From the NCBI GenBank assembly GCA_947375105.1, contig CANCET010000008.1, positions 1 through 42,683 on the forward strand: 42,683 nucleotides of DNA, in the 5' to 3' direction. The notes beneath the pieces were generated by a model, which saw only the letters and a list, made by a program, of their open reading frames with translations, was not told the origin of the DNA and made no database searches. Positions 33,944-42,683 of this stretch are shown here, piece after piece; position 1 is the first letter of the stretch; every line of letters starts with the position of its first letter. The translations under genes and the position numbers were made by a program. This stretch comes from Sphingomonadaceae bacterium. Lineage in GTDB: Bacteria; Pseudomonadota; Alphaproteobacteria; Sphingomonadales; Sphingomonadaceae.

Positions 33944-34524
33944 TTGACCGTGATAGTCGCCCCTGACGTTCCGGGGAAGCCCGAGAACAGAGCATGGGCC
34001 ATGCGCGGGGCTGCTTGATCGACGGCGGCGTCCCTGGCCTTCTCGCGCTCGACATTTTCCGCGCGGCCTTCCCACAGCGCAAGCCCGGTGGCGCGGCTGC
34101 GGATGGTCACGATGAGCCGGGTGTAGACCCGCGTCTTTGGCCCTCCACCGAGGTTGAAGCCCACCCCGAGCCCGACGCCGCTGTTCCATCCGCCGGTTGA
34201 GCCGCCGACGCCGACCGACACCGGCCCGCGCTGGCGCTCGGTGCGCTGCACTTCGCGTTCGACCCGCACTTCGGCAACCGCATCGGCGGCGCCCGGTGTC
34301 GCGGTGCCGAAATGCAGCGCGGCGAGTTCCGCTTCGACCGCCTGCAACCAGACGCGCAGTTCAAGACTGCTGCCATCCGTACCGGGCGCGGCGATGATGG
34401 CGACCGCGCTGCGCCCAAGCGTCGTGATGGTCTCGGGCGTATGGAAGCGCGTTACTTCAACCGGGGCCGCAACGGCCGGGCTGGCGGCGAGCGCAAAGGC
34501 CGCGAGAAGCGCGCGGGCCTTCAT
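33940..34524 (-). CDS. Secreted DUF4136-like protein
   Basis: A 194-residue precursor with signal peptide [20 protein letters not shown]. The mature protein resembles its upstream neighbour: a glycine-rich loop ([17 protein letters not shown]) in the middle, then [23 protein letters not shown] and a conserved C-terminal A-P-R-M-A-H-A-L-F. These are marks of DUF4136-type envelope proteins. Both ends overlap neighbours by ATGA, so the three genes are translated as a unit. Function unknown; periplasmic or outer-membrane-associated location is inferred. Confidence 0.7.
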   Translation of the reverse strand: MKARALLAAFALAASPAVAAPVEVTRFHTPETITTLGRSAVAIIAAPGTDGSSLELRVWLQAVEAELAALHFGTATPGAADAVAEVRVEREVQRTERQRGPVSVGVGGSTGGWNSGVGLGVGFNLGGGPKTRVYTRLIVTIRSRATGLALWEGRAENVEREKARDAAVDQAAPRMAHALFSGFPGTSGATITVK

Positions 34525-35243
34525 CACGGCGTCACCGCCGCAAGCGGCTGGACCACTTGTCCATCGGGGAAGCGCTTCAGCAGCGCCGTGGCCAATCGGG
34601 CTGCCATTTGGCTGTTGTCGATCCCGCCGTCCTCTTCGCGCGCTTCGCCCTCGGCATGGCCTTCCCACAGCACGCGGCCGCTGGCCTTGTCACGGATACG
34701 CAAGTCGAGCCGGGTGGCGACGATGGCCTTGGCGGGTTTGGTGAGATCGACCGCGAGCGCGAGGCCGAAGCCGCTGCCGCGATTGCTGACCGTGGTGCTC
34801 ATTGCGCCGCTGACCTTCTTGTGCGGGGCCTCCTCGGGCACGGCCACGCTGTGGCTCACGCCGATTTCGGCAATCTGGCCGGGATCCAAGGCGGTGGCGG
34901 TATCATACCCGCGCCGGGCGAGTTCATCGATGACGGCGGCTTCGTATACCGGCAGCTTGCCGTCCTCGTTGTCGCCCGCATCACCCGCCGCGCGGCTCAC
35001 CACGATGCGGCCCTTGCCCAGCAGCGCCTCGGCATCGACGGAGCGATAGGCGGTCACGTCAATCTTTTTGGAGGGCTGCGCGCTCTGCCGCGCCGAAGGG
35101 TAGCGCGGATCGCCATCTTCTCCCTGCCAGCCGCCCTCTCCCTGCCTGCCGCCCCAGCGCCCTTCACCCGGCATGCCCTGGGCAAGCGCGGGAGCCGCGC
35201 TGCAGACGAGGAGCACGGCGATCAGGGGCGAGGTCAACTTCAT
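34524..35243 (-). CDS. Secreted DUF4136-like protein, first gene of a three-gene operon
   Basis: A 239-residue precursor with signal M-K-L-T-S-P-L-I-A-V-L-L-V-C-S-A-A-P-A-L-A. A Gly/Arg/Gln-rich linker precedes the folded part, which has A-A-V-I-D-E-L-A-R-R-G-Y-D, then L-D-L-R-I-R-D-K-A-S-G-R-V-L-W-E-G-H-A and A-A-R-L-A-T-A-L-L-K-R-F-P. The W-E-G-x-A segment matches that of the next gene, so the two are probably old duplicates. It is divergent from galE across 136 bases that hold both promoters. Function unknown. Confidence 0.7.
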   Translation of the reverse strand: MKLTSPLIAVLLVCSAAPALAQGMPGEGRWGGRQGEGGWQGEDGDPRYPSARQSAQPSKKIDVTAYRSVDAEALLGKGRIVVSRAAGDAGDNEDGKLPVYEAAVIDELARRGYDTATALDPGQIAEIGVSHSVAVPEEAPHKKVSGAMSTTVSNRGSGFGLALAVDLTKPAKAIVATRLDLRIRDKASGRVLWEGHAEGEAREEDGGIDNSQMAARLATALLKRFPDGQVVQPLAAVTP

Positions 35244-35379
35244 GCAAGGCCTTTCGGGAAACGCGACGGTTGAAATTACGTCTCGCGGCCTGTCTTGGTC
35301 ATGAACGGACGGTTTGTCGATTCCAACGCATGGCGAGGCTGCTACTGCACCGCGGCATATACCTAGGAGAGTGATTCGC

Positions 35380-36384
35380 ATGGGCCAGGTTCCCGTTCTC
35401 GTTACCGGCGGCGCCGGCTACATCGGCAGCCATGCCGTGCTCGCGCTCAAGGATGCGGGTTGGCCGGTCGCGGTGATCGACAACCTGACCACTGGCTTTC
35501 GCTTCGCGATTCCGGATGGCGTGCCGCTCTATGAGGGCGATATCGAGGATGGGGCGCTGCTGGCCCGGATCTTTGCCGAGCAAAAGATCGGCGCGGTGAT
35601 GCATTTCGCAGGATCGATCATCGTGCCCGAATCGGTCGAAAATCCGCTCAAGTATTACCACAACAACACCGCCAAGAGCCGCGCGCTGATTGCTGCGGCA
35701 GTCGCTGGCGGCGTGAAGCACTTCATCTTCTCCTCGACCGCGGCGACTTACGGCATTCCCGAGGTTTCGCCCGTGACGGAGGACAGCCCCAAGCTGCCGA
35801 TCAATCCCTACGGCATGTCGAAGCTGATGACCGAGACGATGCTGGCCGATACCGCGCGTGCCCATCCGCTCAACTACTGCGCGCTGCGCTATTTCAATGT
35901 CGCAGGCGCCGATCCGCAGGCGCGCACCGGGCAATCGACCGCGGGCGCCACGCACCTCATCAAGGTCGCGGTGGAAGCCGCGCTCGGCAAGCGCAGCCAC
36001 GTCGGCGTGTTCGGCACCGATTACGACACGCCCGACGGCACCGGCGTGCGCGACTATATCCATGTGTCCGATCTTGCCGCCGCACATGTGCTGGCGTTGG
36101 AGGCGCTGATCGAGGCGCCGGAGCGTTCGCTCACCATGAACTGCGGCTATGGCCGCGGCTTCTCGGTGCTCGAAGTGCTCGATGCGGTGGACCGCGTCAC
36201 CAACCACACGATCGAGCGCAAGCTGGAAGGCCGCCGCGCGGGCGATCCCGATTCGCTGATTTCGGACAACCGGCGCATCAAGGCGACCCTGCCATGGGTG
36301 CCGCGCTACGCCGATCTCGACGTGATCGTGAGCCATGCGCTTGCGTGGGAACGGAAACTGACCGAGATCCGCGGCGACGCCTGA
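35380..36384 (+). CDS. galE: UDP-glucose 4-epimerase
   Basis: Interconverts UDP-glucose and UDP-galactose for surface polysaccharides and galactose use. The 334-residue protein has the NAD-binding G10-G-A-G-Y-I-G, the S-S-T120-A-A-T-Y-G element and the catalytic Y144-G-M-S-K148, followed by L-R-Y-F-N-V-A-G-A and the sugar-site [14 protein letters not shown] lies 9 bases before the ATG at 35380, fixing the start against longer readings. It stands alone between a divergent operon and rpmJ. Confidence 0.95.
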   Translation: MGQVPVLVTGGAGYIGSHAVLALKDAGWPVAVIDNLTTGFRFAIPDGVPLYEGDIEDGALLARIFAEQKIGAVMHFAGSIIVPESVENPLKYYHNNTAKSRALIAAAVAGGVKHFIFSSTAATYGIPEVSPVTEDSPKLPINPYGMSKLMTETMLADTARAHPLNYCALRYFNVAGADPQARTGQSTAGATHLIKVAVEAALGKRSHVGVFGTDYDTPDGTGVRDYIHVSDLAAAHVLALEALIEAPERSLTMNCGYGRGFSVLEVLDAVDRVTNHTIERKLEGRRAGDPDSLISDNRRIKATLPWVPRYADLDVIVSHALAWERKLTEIRGDA

Positions 36385-36467
36385 GTGCACAGTTGACTTT
36401 CGCGGCTCCCACGCATAACCGCCGCGTTCAATTTTCGGCCCGGTCGCTTCGGGCAAAGGACAACGCA

Positions 36468-36593
36468 ATGAAGATTCGCAACAGCTTGAAGTCGCTCAAG
36501 GATCGCCACCGGGATAACCGCGTGATCCGTCGCCGCGGCCGCACTTACGTCATCAACAAGACCCAGAAGCGCTTCAAGGCGCGCCAGGGTTGA
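36468..36593 (+). CDS. rpmJ: 50S ribosomal protein L36 (zinc-free type)
   Basis: The 41-residue protein [14 protein letters not shown] ... F-K-A-R-Q-G is the cysteine-less form of L36 common in alphaproteobacteria, able to work without zinc. AAAGGA precedes the ATG and a hairpin with a short T-run follows the stop. Confidence 0.97.
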   Translation: MKIRNSLKSLKDRHRDNRVIRRRGRTYVINKTQKRFKARQG

Positions 36594-36598
36594 TTCGG

Positions 36599-36623
36599 GC
36601 GTCCCGCTTCGGGCGGGGCGTTT
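36599..36623 (+). terminator. Intrinsic terminator of rpmJ
   Basis: GCGTCCCGC (36599-36607) pairs with GCGGGGCGT (36613-36621), with two wobbles, around TTCGG; three T residues end the motif. Confidence 0.6.
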
Positions 36624-36702
36624 GCGATCAAACGGTGTTGAACCGGCAGAAGGCCTCCGCGATTGCGGGGGCGCTTTTGTTTCTGGCGAGGAGCTGTGCG
36701 GC

Positions 36703-37317
36703 ATGAGTGCCGAGGTCGATGCTGTCGTCTGGGATATCGGCCACGTGCTGGTGCAGTGGTCGATCCGCAATCTCTACGAGAAGCTGATCGCCGATCCGGC
36801 CGAACTGGATTGGTTCCTGGAGCATGTCGTCACGCTGCCGTGGCATTTCCGGCATGATGCGGGCGAACCGCTGGCGGACCTGATTGCCGAGAAGGTGGCC
36901 GAATTCCCCGGGCATCGCATGCTGATCGAGGCTTATGGCCCGCGCTGGCTCGAGACGATTCCCGGCCTCATCCCCGGCACGCCTGCGCTGATCGAGGCGC
37001 TTGCCGCGAAGGGCGTCCCGCAGTTTTCGATCACGAACTTTGGCGCGGATACCTGGGCGATGTTCCGCCCCACCTTTCCGCTGCTGGACCACATGGGCGA
37101 TATCGTGGTGAGCGGTGTCGAGCGGCTTGCCAAACCCGATCCGGCGATCTTCCATCTCGCCGCGCGCCGCTTTGGCCATGCGCCTGAGCGAATGCTGTTC
37201 ATCGACGACAATGCCGCGAATGTGGCGAGTGCCGGGGCGCTGGGCTGGCGCGTGCATCATTTCACTGGTGGCGCAGAGGCGCTGGAAGCGGAATTGCGGG
37301 CGCTGGGCCTGCTTTAG
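36703..37317 (+). CDS. HAD-superfamily hydrolase
   Basis: A 204-residue haloacid-dehalogenase-like phosphatase. The nucleophile Asp is in V-V-W-D-I-G-H-V-L (D12). The usual second Asp of D-x-D is Gly, a form common in the YihX-like branch (D-I-G-N-V-L), so phosphatase activity is not excluded. Motif II is S-I-T-N-F-G, motif III uses the K of L-A-K-P-D-P, and motif IV is M-L-F-I-D-D-N. GAGGAG precedes the ATG at 36703. Its stop overlaps that of the convergent pgeF gene by 2 bases. Substrate unknown. Confidence 0.87.
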   Translation: MSAEVDAVVWDIGHVLVQWSIRNLYEKLIADPAELDWFLEHVVTLPWHFRHDAGEPLADLIAEKVAEFPGHRMLIEAYGPRWLETIPGLIPGTPALIEALAAKGVPQFSITNFGADTWAMFRPTFPLLDHMGDIVVSGVERLAKPDPAIFHLAARRFGHAPERMLFIDDNAANVASAGALGWRVHHFTGGAEALEAELRALGLL

Positions 37318-38078
37318 CTCAGCCCGATCAGCGAAATCTGCCTGCCATAGCCCGCCTCGCCCGCATGGGTGGAGCGGCGGAACGAATAGAAGCGTTCGGG
37401 CTGCGAATAGGTATCCTCGCCGAGCATCATCACGGTGCCCACCCCGAAGCCCGCCAGCCGCGCGGCGACATAGCCTTCAAGGTCGAACCAGCCGTGCCCG
37501 GCACGACCAGCCTTGAAGAAGCGGGCGTTGTCCGGGTCTTCGGACGAGAAGCGCGCTTCGAACGCCGCGTCCACTTCATAGCTCTTCTGCGCGATGCAGG
37601 GGCCGACCACCGCGGCGATGCGCGCCCGGTCCGCGCCCAACGCTTCCATCGCCTCGATTGTGCGGTCGGTGACGCCGCCGATGGCGCCTTTCCACCCGGC
37701 ATGGGCCGCACCGATCACCCGCGCTTCGGGATCGTGAAACAGGACCGGCGCGCAATCGGCGGTAAGTACGCCAAGGAGCAGGCCGGTCCGGTCGGTCACC
37801 AGCGCGTCGGCCTTGGGGCGATCGGCATCTGCCCAGGGTGCAGTGACCGTTACTACATCGGGCGAATGGATCTGATAGCAAGTGAGCAGCCGCGCACCTG
37901 GCAGGACCGCTTCGCCCGCGCGGCGGCGGTTTTCCGAGGTATGTGCCCCGTCGTCCTCGCTATAGCTGACATTGAGCCCGGCGTGGAGGCCTGTGCTCAC
38001 CCCGCCGCGTCGGCCAAGGAAGCCGTGCGCTGCTCCCGCCAATACCGGGTGGCTCAGAACTTCGAGCGGCTCGCTCAT
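37314..38078 (-). CDS. pgeF: Peptidoglycan editing factor PgeF (laccase-domain protein)
   Basis: A 254-residue protein of the DUF152/laccase-domain family. Members correct misincorporated amino acids in peptidoglycan precursors; older names are polyphenol oxidase and YfiH. Metal-site residues are H71 (Y-Q-I-H-S-P-D), C109 (T-A-D-C-A-P-V) and H126 (A-A-H-A-G-W-K-G). The ATG overlaps the TGA of pepN as ATGA, so the pair is translationally coupled. Confidence 0.92.
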   Translation of the reverse strand: MSEPLEVLSHPVLAGAAHGFLGRRGGVSTGLHAGLNVSYSEDDGAHTSENRRRAGEAVLPGARLLTCYQIHSPDVVTVTAPWADADRPKADALVTDRTGLLLGVLTADCAPVLFHDPEARVIGAAHAGWKGAIGGVTDRTIEAMEALGADRARIAAVVGPCIAQKSYEVDAAFEARFSSEDPDNARFFKAGRAGHGWFDLEGYVAARLAGFGVGTVMMLGEDTYSQPERFYSFRRSTHAGEAGYGRQISLIGLS

Positions 38079-40708
38079 CCCTCGAGGCTCTTGCTCACCT
38101 GCTCGCGCACATCGCGCGAGAGGCCGGGCGCTGCGGCAATGCGCTCCAGCTCCGCGCGCATCAGGGCCGCGCGTGCCGGCTCGATCCGCCGCCAGCGGCC
38201 AAGCGGCGGCACGAAACGCGCCGCGACATTGCCGTTGATCGGATCGAGCGTGAGGATGAGATCTGCGATCATCCGGTAGCCCGCGCCGCTGGCCGCATGG
38301 AACGCCTGCGGATTGGCGGCAAAGGCCATGTAGAGCGCGCGCACGCGGTTCGGGTTCGTCAGCGTGAAGTCCGCATGCCCGGCCAGGGCTGTCACGTGCG
38401 CCAGTGTTTCGGGATGAAGCGCGCCGGCCTGGATCGAGAACCATTTGTCGATCACCAGCGCGTTGCCGGCAAAGCGATCGTGGAAATCGGCGAGCGCGGC
38501 CCGGCGGTCGGTGTCGCATTCGCTCGCGCCGATCCCCGCCAGCACCATCAGCGCGCCTTGCCGGTCGGTCATGTTGTCCGCCGCGTCATATTGCGCCTTG
38601 GCGCGGCGAGCGGCTTCCACCGGGTCGCTCGCGGCAAGGTAAACCAGCGCCTGCGTCTTCAATTTGCGCGCACCGCGGGCTGCGGCATCCAGGCTGTAGG
38701 GGACAGCGGTGCAGCGGTCGTGCAGGGCCTGCCATGCAGGGGCAAGCTCGCTGCCTAGCCCGCGCTTCAACGCCTCACGCTCGGCATGGATGCGCGACGG
38801 GTCCGCTTGCGCAAGCTGCTCGGCGATATAGCCTTCGCCGGGGAGGATCAGCAGTTCGCCGCGCATCAGATCGTCGAGCACCGCATCCGCCAGAACCGCC
38901 GCATAGACATCGCGGATGGCCGCCAGACCCTCCACGCGCGCGGCCTCGGTCAGCTCGTCGGAAACGGCGGCCACAAGGTGGCGCACCATCAGTTGCTGCA
39001 TCGCTTCATACCGCGCGAAGGGATCATCGTCATGCGCCGCCAGAAACACCAGATCGGCGGTGGCCATCGGCATGTCGATGGCAACAGGGGCCGAGAAGCC
39101 CCGGTTGATCGAGAGCACGGGGGCCTGCGCAAAGCCGGGGAAGGTGAACGTCTGTTCGGCTTCGGTGAGCACAAGCACCTGCTCGCCGCCATGCTTGCCG
39201 GTGGCCCGGTCGAACAGCGCAGTGCGCAGCGGGATCACCATCGGCTGCTTGTCCGGCTGGCCGGGCGTGGCGGGCACGGTCTGGCTGAGCGTGAGCATGG
39301 CCGTTTCGCCCGCGTGTGTGAGCGTGGCGGTGACGCGCGGCGTCCCAGCCTGTTCGTACCAGCGGCGAAACTGCTTGAGGTCGAGCCCGGCTCCGTCCTC
39401 GATCGCGCGGACAAAGTCCTCGCAAGTCGCCGCCTCGCCGTCATGCCGGTCGAAGTAGAGGTCGGTGCCCTTGCGGAAACGCTCTGGCCCCGCCAGCACA
39501 GTCATCATGCGGATGACTTCAGCGCCCTTGTTATAAACGGTCGCGGTGTAGAAGTTGCTGATCTCCTGATAGGCATCAGGGCGGATCGGATGCGCGAGCG
39601 GCCCCGAATCCTCTGGAAACTGCGCGGCGCGCAGGATGCGTACATCCTCGATCCGCTTGACCGGCGCTGAGCCCATGTCGGCGCTGAACTGCTGGTCGCG
39701 CAGCACGGTGAAGCCTTCCTTGAGGCTCAGCTGGAACCAGTCGCGGCAGGTCACGCGGTTGCCCGACCAATTGTGGAAGTACTCATGTGCGACCACGCCT
39801 TCGATCGCGTCGTAATCGCCATCCGTCGCGGTTTCGGGGTCCGCGAGGATGTAGCGCGTATTGAAGACGTTGAGGCCCTTGTTCTCCATCGCGCCCGCGT
39901 TGAAATCGGCCACGGCGACGATGTTGAACAAGTCGAGGTCGTATTCGCGGCCATAGACCTCCTCGTCCCAGCGCATCGAATCGATCAATGCCTTCATCGC
40001 GTGTCCGGTGCGTGTCTCGTCTCCGGCGCGGACATAGATCGCCAGATCGACCACGCGGCCCGAACGCGTGGTGAACGCATCGCGCGCCGCGACCAGATCG
40101 CCCGCAACGAGCGCGAAAAGGTAGGACGGCTTGGGCCAGGGATCGTGCCACTCGGCCCAGTGCGTGCCGTCCGCGGTTTCGCCCGACGCGATGGGGTTGC
40201 CGTTTGACAGAAGCACTGGAAACGCCGCCTTGTCGCCCGCCATGCGCACGGTGTAGCGGCTGAGCACGTCGGGACGGTCCGGGAAGAAGGTGATGCGGCG
40301 AAAGCCCTGCGCTTCGCACTGGGTGCAGAGCATGCCGTTCGAGGCATAGAGGCCGGAAAGCTGCGTGTTGCCGGCTGGATCGATTTCCGTCTCGATCGTC
40401 ACCGTGTGGCGCGCGCCCGGCAGATCGACGACGAGCTGGCCTTCTTCCATGCGCCAGTCGTTGTGCGCGCTGCCGTCAACCAGCACGCTCTTCGCCGCGA
40501 TGCCATCACCGTCGAGCCGCAGCGGGCCCGAAGCCTCGCCCGTGCGCTCCACCACGAGTTCGGCGCGCACCCGCGTGGCGGTGAGCGACAGCGCGAAATC
40601 GAGCGCGATTTCGGGCACCAGCCATTCGGGCGGGCTGTAATCCGCGCGCCTGATGACGGGTGCGGGGACGGGGGCGGGGACGGCGGGGGTGTGGGACAGA
40701 TCGTTCAT
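38075..40708 (-). CDS. pepN: Aminopeptidase N (M1 family)
   Basis: A cytosolic zinc aminopeptidase of 877 residues, full length for the E. coli PepN type. It has the substrate-recognition G272-A-M-E-N, zinc motif H308-E-Y-F-H312 with the third ligand E331 in L-K-E-G, and Q-C-E-A-Q-G-F-R-R-I-T-F in the N-terminal domain. It removes N-terminal residues in peptide turnover. The start at 40708 precedes a Pro/Val-rich tail (P-A-V-P-A-P-V-P-A-P-V) and then D-Y-S-P-P-E-W. Longer readings cross into the region upstream of the divergent M48 gene. Confidence 0.96.
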   Translation of the reverse strand: MNDLSHTPAVPAPVPAPVIRRADYSPPEWLVPEIALDFALSLTATRVRAELVVERTGEASGPLRLDGDGIAAKSVLVDGSAHNDWRMEEGQLVVDLPGARHTVTIETEIDPAGNTQLSGLYASNGMLCTQCEAQGFRRITFFPDRPDVLSRYTVRMAGDKAAFPVLLSNGNPIASGETADGTHWAEWHDPWPKPSYLFALVAGDLVAARDAFTTRSGRVVDLAIYVRAGDETRTGHAMKALIDSMRWDEEVYGREYDLDLFNIVAVADFNAGAMENKGLNVFNTRYILADPETATDGDYDAIEGVVAHEYFHNWSGNRVTCRDWFQLSLKEGFTVLRDQQFSADMGSAPVKRIEDVRILRAAQFPEDSGPLAHPIRPDAYQEISNFYTATVYNKGAEVIRMMTVLAGPERFRKGTDLYFDRHDGEAATCEDFVRAIEDGAGLDLKQFRRWYEQAGTPRVTATLTHAGETAMLTLSQTVPATPGQPDKQPMVIPLRTALFDRATGKHGGEQVLVLTEAEQTFTFPGFAQAPVLSINRGFSAPVAIDMPMATADLVFLAAHDDDPFARYEAMQQLMVRHLVAAVSDELTEAARVEGLAAIRDVYAAVLADAVLDDLMRGELLILPGEGYIAEQLAQADPSRIHAEREALKRGLGSELAPAWQALHDRCTAVPYSLDAAARGARKLKTQALVYLAASDPVEAARRAKAQYDAADNMTDRQGALMVLAGIGASECDTDRRAALADFHDRFAGNALVIDKWFSIQAGALHPETLAHVTALAGHADFTLTNPNRVRALYMAFAANPQAFHAASGAGYRMIADLILTLDPINGNVAARFVPPLGRWRRIEPARAALMRAELERIAAAPGLSRDVREQVSKSLEG

Positions 40709-40866
40709 CGCGCCAATGTAGGGAGCCGGGGCCCCCGGGGAAACGCAAAATCGCGAGGGGGACGAAACTTGCCCGGCAAGAGCGCTTGACGCGGCGGCGC
40801 ACGAGCCGCACCCATGGGGCGACAAGTAGCAATACCGGCACAGGCAGGGGACGGGGCGCGCACACC

Positions 40867-42180
40867 ATGCCAGCACCAAGATTTATCGCATTGGCGGCAG
40901 CTGCGTGGCTCGCGGCCCTGCCAGCCCTCACTCATGCGGCGGCGTTTGACGTCGATCATGCGACACAGCTTTGGCTGGCAACCCTCGGCGGCCCGGCCAA
41001 AGTACGCTCCGACGCTTATTTTGAAGGCCGCGAATGGCTGTCGCTGTGGAGCACGCTGGTTGCGCTCGTCCTCAGCTGGATTCTGCTCCGAAGCCGCCTG
41101 CTGCCCAAAGTGCGCGACGGGATGCGCCGCCGCGGCTGGCGGCCCTGGCTGGGAGTCCTCGCCTGCGCAGCGGTGTTCCTCATCGCGGACAGCCTGTTGA
41201 GCCTGCCCTGGTCGATCTATGCCGATTACTGGCGCGAACGGCAGTATGGGCTGATGAACCAGTCACTTGCCGCCTGGCTTGGGGATCAGGCGATTGCCCT
41301 CGCGCTCAGTGCGGTTCTGGGTAGCGTGCTGGTGCTGGTGATCTACGCGGTGATCCGCAAGTATCCGCGGCGCTGGTGGCTGATCGGCACCGGGATCGTC
41401 GGCCTTGCCATCACGTCTCTCGCGCTGATCGCGCCGGTGTTCATCCTGCCTCTTTTCAACACCTCGGTCGAACTGCCCGACGGGCCGGTGCGTGCGCGGG
41501 TCGTGGCCATGGCCCAGGCGCATGGCGTCCCGGCGGGCCACATCTACCTCGTCGATGCGTCGCGCCAGTCAAACCGGATTTCGGCCAACGTTTCCGGCCT
41601 TGGCCCGACGATCCGCATCACGCTCAACGACAACCTGCTCAAGCAGACCAGTGTGGCCGAGACGGCCGCCGTGATGGGGCACGAACTGGGTCATTATGTG
41701 CTGGGGCATGTCTGGCGGCTGATCGTGGGCGTGACTTTGCTCACCGGGGTCACGCTGTGGCTCGCTGCGCGCCTGGTGCCGCCGATCATCCGCTTTGGCG
41801 GTGAACGCTGGGGCTTGCGCGAGGTCGGCGATCCCGCCTCGCTGCCGATCTTCACCGGCGTATTGGCGGTGCTTGGCTTGCTGGCGACGCCCGCGCTCAA
41901 CACGCTGATCCGCACCTCTGAAAGCGAGGCCGATGCTTTCGGCCTCGATGCCGCGCGCGAGCCTGACGGGTTTGCGGGCGCGGCGATGAAGCTCTCGGCC
42001 TATCGCAAGATCGAACCCGGCCCGCTTGAGGAAATGCTGTTCTTCGATCACCCCTCCGGCCGCACGCGGGTGCATATGGCGATGCAGTGGAAGAAGGACC
42101 ATGTGCCGGGCGCGACCGAGTTCGTGCCGCCGCCCCTGCCGAATCCGACGCCAGATCCGACGCCGAATCCGACGCCGTGA
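40867..42180 (+). CDS. M48-family membrane zinc peptidase (Ste24/CAAX-protease-like)
   Basis: A 437-residue integral-membrane metallopeptidase. After a leader, hydrophobic segments lie near 58-76, 95-115, 140-163 and 172-196, with two more after the active site. Zinc ligands are H272-E-L-G-H276 and E352 in the E-x-x-A-D motif (S-E-S-E-A-D-A-F). The Ste24-like N-T-S-V-E-L and S-R-Q-S-N-R-I-S-A-N-V elements are present. Bacterial members act in membrane protein quality control. The C-terminus is a short P-x-P-T-P repeat (N-P-T-P-D-P-T-P-N-P-T-P). The stop overlaps the GTG of the next gene. Confidence 0.9.
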   Translation: MPAPRFIALAAAAWLAALPALTHAAAFDVDHATQLWLATLGGPAKVRSDAYFEGREWLSLWSTLVALVLSWILLRSRLLPKVRDGMRRRGWRPWLGVLACAAVFLIADSLLSLPWSIYADYWRERQYGLMNQSLAAWLGDQAIALALSAVLGSVLVLVIYAVIRKYPRRWWLIGTGIVGLAITSLALIAPVFILPLFNTSVELPDGPVRARVVAMAQAHGVPAGHIYLVDASRQSNRISANVSGLGPTIRITLNDNLLKQTSVAETAAVMGHELGHYVLGHVWRLIVGVTLLTGVTLWLAARLVPPIIRFGGERWGLREVGDPASLPIFTGVLAVLGLLATPALNTLIRTSESEADAFGLDAAREPDGFAGAAMKLSAYRKIEPGPLEEMLFFDHPSGRTRVHMAMQWKKDHVPGATEFVPPPLPNPTPDPTPNPTP

Positions 42181-42683
42181 AGCTGTTCATCTTCGGCATG
42201 GGCTACACCTCGCAGGTGATCGCTGCGCGCCTGCGCGCGGCGGGCTGGGAGGTGACCGGCACGGGGCGCGAGGGCACGCTGCGGTTCGAGGACCGGGGAG
42301 CCGTGCTCGCCGCGCTGGGCGAGGCGAGCCATGTGCTGTCGTCTGTCCCGCCAGCGCGCGAAGGCGGTGATCCCGTGCTTGAAACATATGGCGCCGCGCT
42401 TCAGGCGGCACCCGCGCGCTGGATCGGCTATCTTTCCTCAACCGGCGTTTATGGTGATACTGGCGGGGCCTGGGTGGATGAAAGCGCCGAAGTCGGCACG
42501 GGCCGCCGTTCGGCGCGCACGGCAGCGGATCTCGCGTGGCAGGCGCTGGATGCCCGCGTCCGCGTGTTCCGCCTGCCCGGCATCTACGGCCCCGGCCGCA
42601 GCGCGCTCGACCGCGTGCGCGATGGCGCGGCGAGGCGCATAGCACTCGAGAATCAGGTGTTTAGCCGGGTTCATGTGGAAGAT
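42177..42683 (+). CDS. NAD(P)-dependent epimerase/dehydratase-like protein (cut by the window end)
   Basis: The first 169 residues of a short-chain-dehydrogenase-like protein related to YeeZ. The Rossmann loop is G-M-G-Y-T-S, a YeeZ-like variant of G-x-x-G-x-x-G. S-S-T-G-V-Y-G-D-T-G-G-A-W-V-D and R-L-P-G-I-Y-G-P-G-R-S follow. The start is GTG at 42177, overlapping the TGA of the M48 gene (GTGA), so it is probably coupled. The C-terminal half lies beyond the window. Substrate unknown. Confidence 0.8.
   Translation, partial: MKLFIFGMGYTSQVIAARLRAAGWEVTGTGREGTLRFEDRGAVLAALGEASHVLSSVPPAREGGDPVLETYGAALQAAPARWIGYLSSTGVYGDTGGAWVDESAEVGTGRRSARTAADLAWQALDARVRVFRLPGIYGPGRSALDRVRDGAARRIALENQVFSRVHVED

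Noticed and set aside
42130..42178. Tandem repeat at the end of the M48 gene
   Set aside because: The repeated CCGACGCC units simply encode a short Pro-Thr tail within the reading frame; no separate feature is needed.

Overview
The window is GC-rich chromosomal DNA from an alphaproteobacterium, most likely Sphingomonadales (Novosphingobium/Sphingobium-like). The evidence is the NepR-PhyR-EcfG general stress switch with GGAAC-type promoters, a SUF operon led by an Rrf2-type regulator, an NDUFA9-like complex I protein, a zinc-free L36, and the dense, translationally coupled gene layout. The genus is inferred, not proven. No CRISPR array, rRNA or intact insertion sequence was seen.

Layout. 1-7500 is core metabolism: the start of sufB with its Rrf2 regulator (minus strand), a candidate small RNA and a CtrA-type site, then pyrD, ggt and a long-chain acyl-CoA synthetase (plus), and an NDUFA9-like protein (minus). 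7664-7750 is tRNA-Leu(CAG). Directly after it lies a lower-GC accessory island (about 7.9-12.1 kb). It holds the C-terminal relic of a tyrosine integrase, a frameshifted Ntn-hydrolase-like gene, and a two-gene unit: a reverse transcriptase of the unknown-group/Abi kind overlapping a PD-(D/E)XK nuclease-like gene. This unit is the best candidate for an undescribed, probably anti-phage, system.

12.3-23.2 kb is a general stress response cluster: the anti-sigma factor NepR, the response regulator PhyR, a REC-HisKA_2 kinase, an EcfG-family sigma factor, and effectors (large catalase, Fe/Mn superoxide dismutase, ferritin-like protein, PRC-barrel protein, a DUF4142 lipoprotein and small membrane proteins). 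Several of these have recognisable GGAAC-N16/17-GTT promoters, so the cluster probably contains both the switch and part of its regulon. Two gene relics (a COG3871-like start and a DUF1989-like tail) sit among them.

23.4-26.8 kb is a large repetitive autotransporter behind a strikingly AT-rich leader, followed by an acidic small protein with its own stress promoter. 27.4-28.3 kb has no convincing gene. 28.3-42.7 kb returns to core or shell genes: a SRAP-domain DNA-crosslink protein, a class II aldolase, an orphan 2Fe-2S oxidoreductase subunit, a Fur-boxed TonB receptor, a DUF4136/DUF4136/M14 peptidase operon, galE, rpmJ, a HAD protein, pgeF-pepN, an M48 peptidase, and an NAD-dependent epimerase-like gene cut by the window end.
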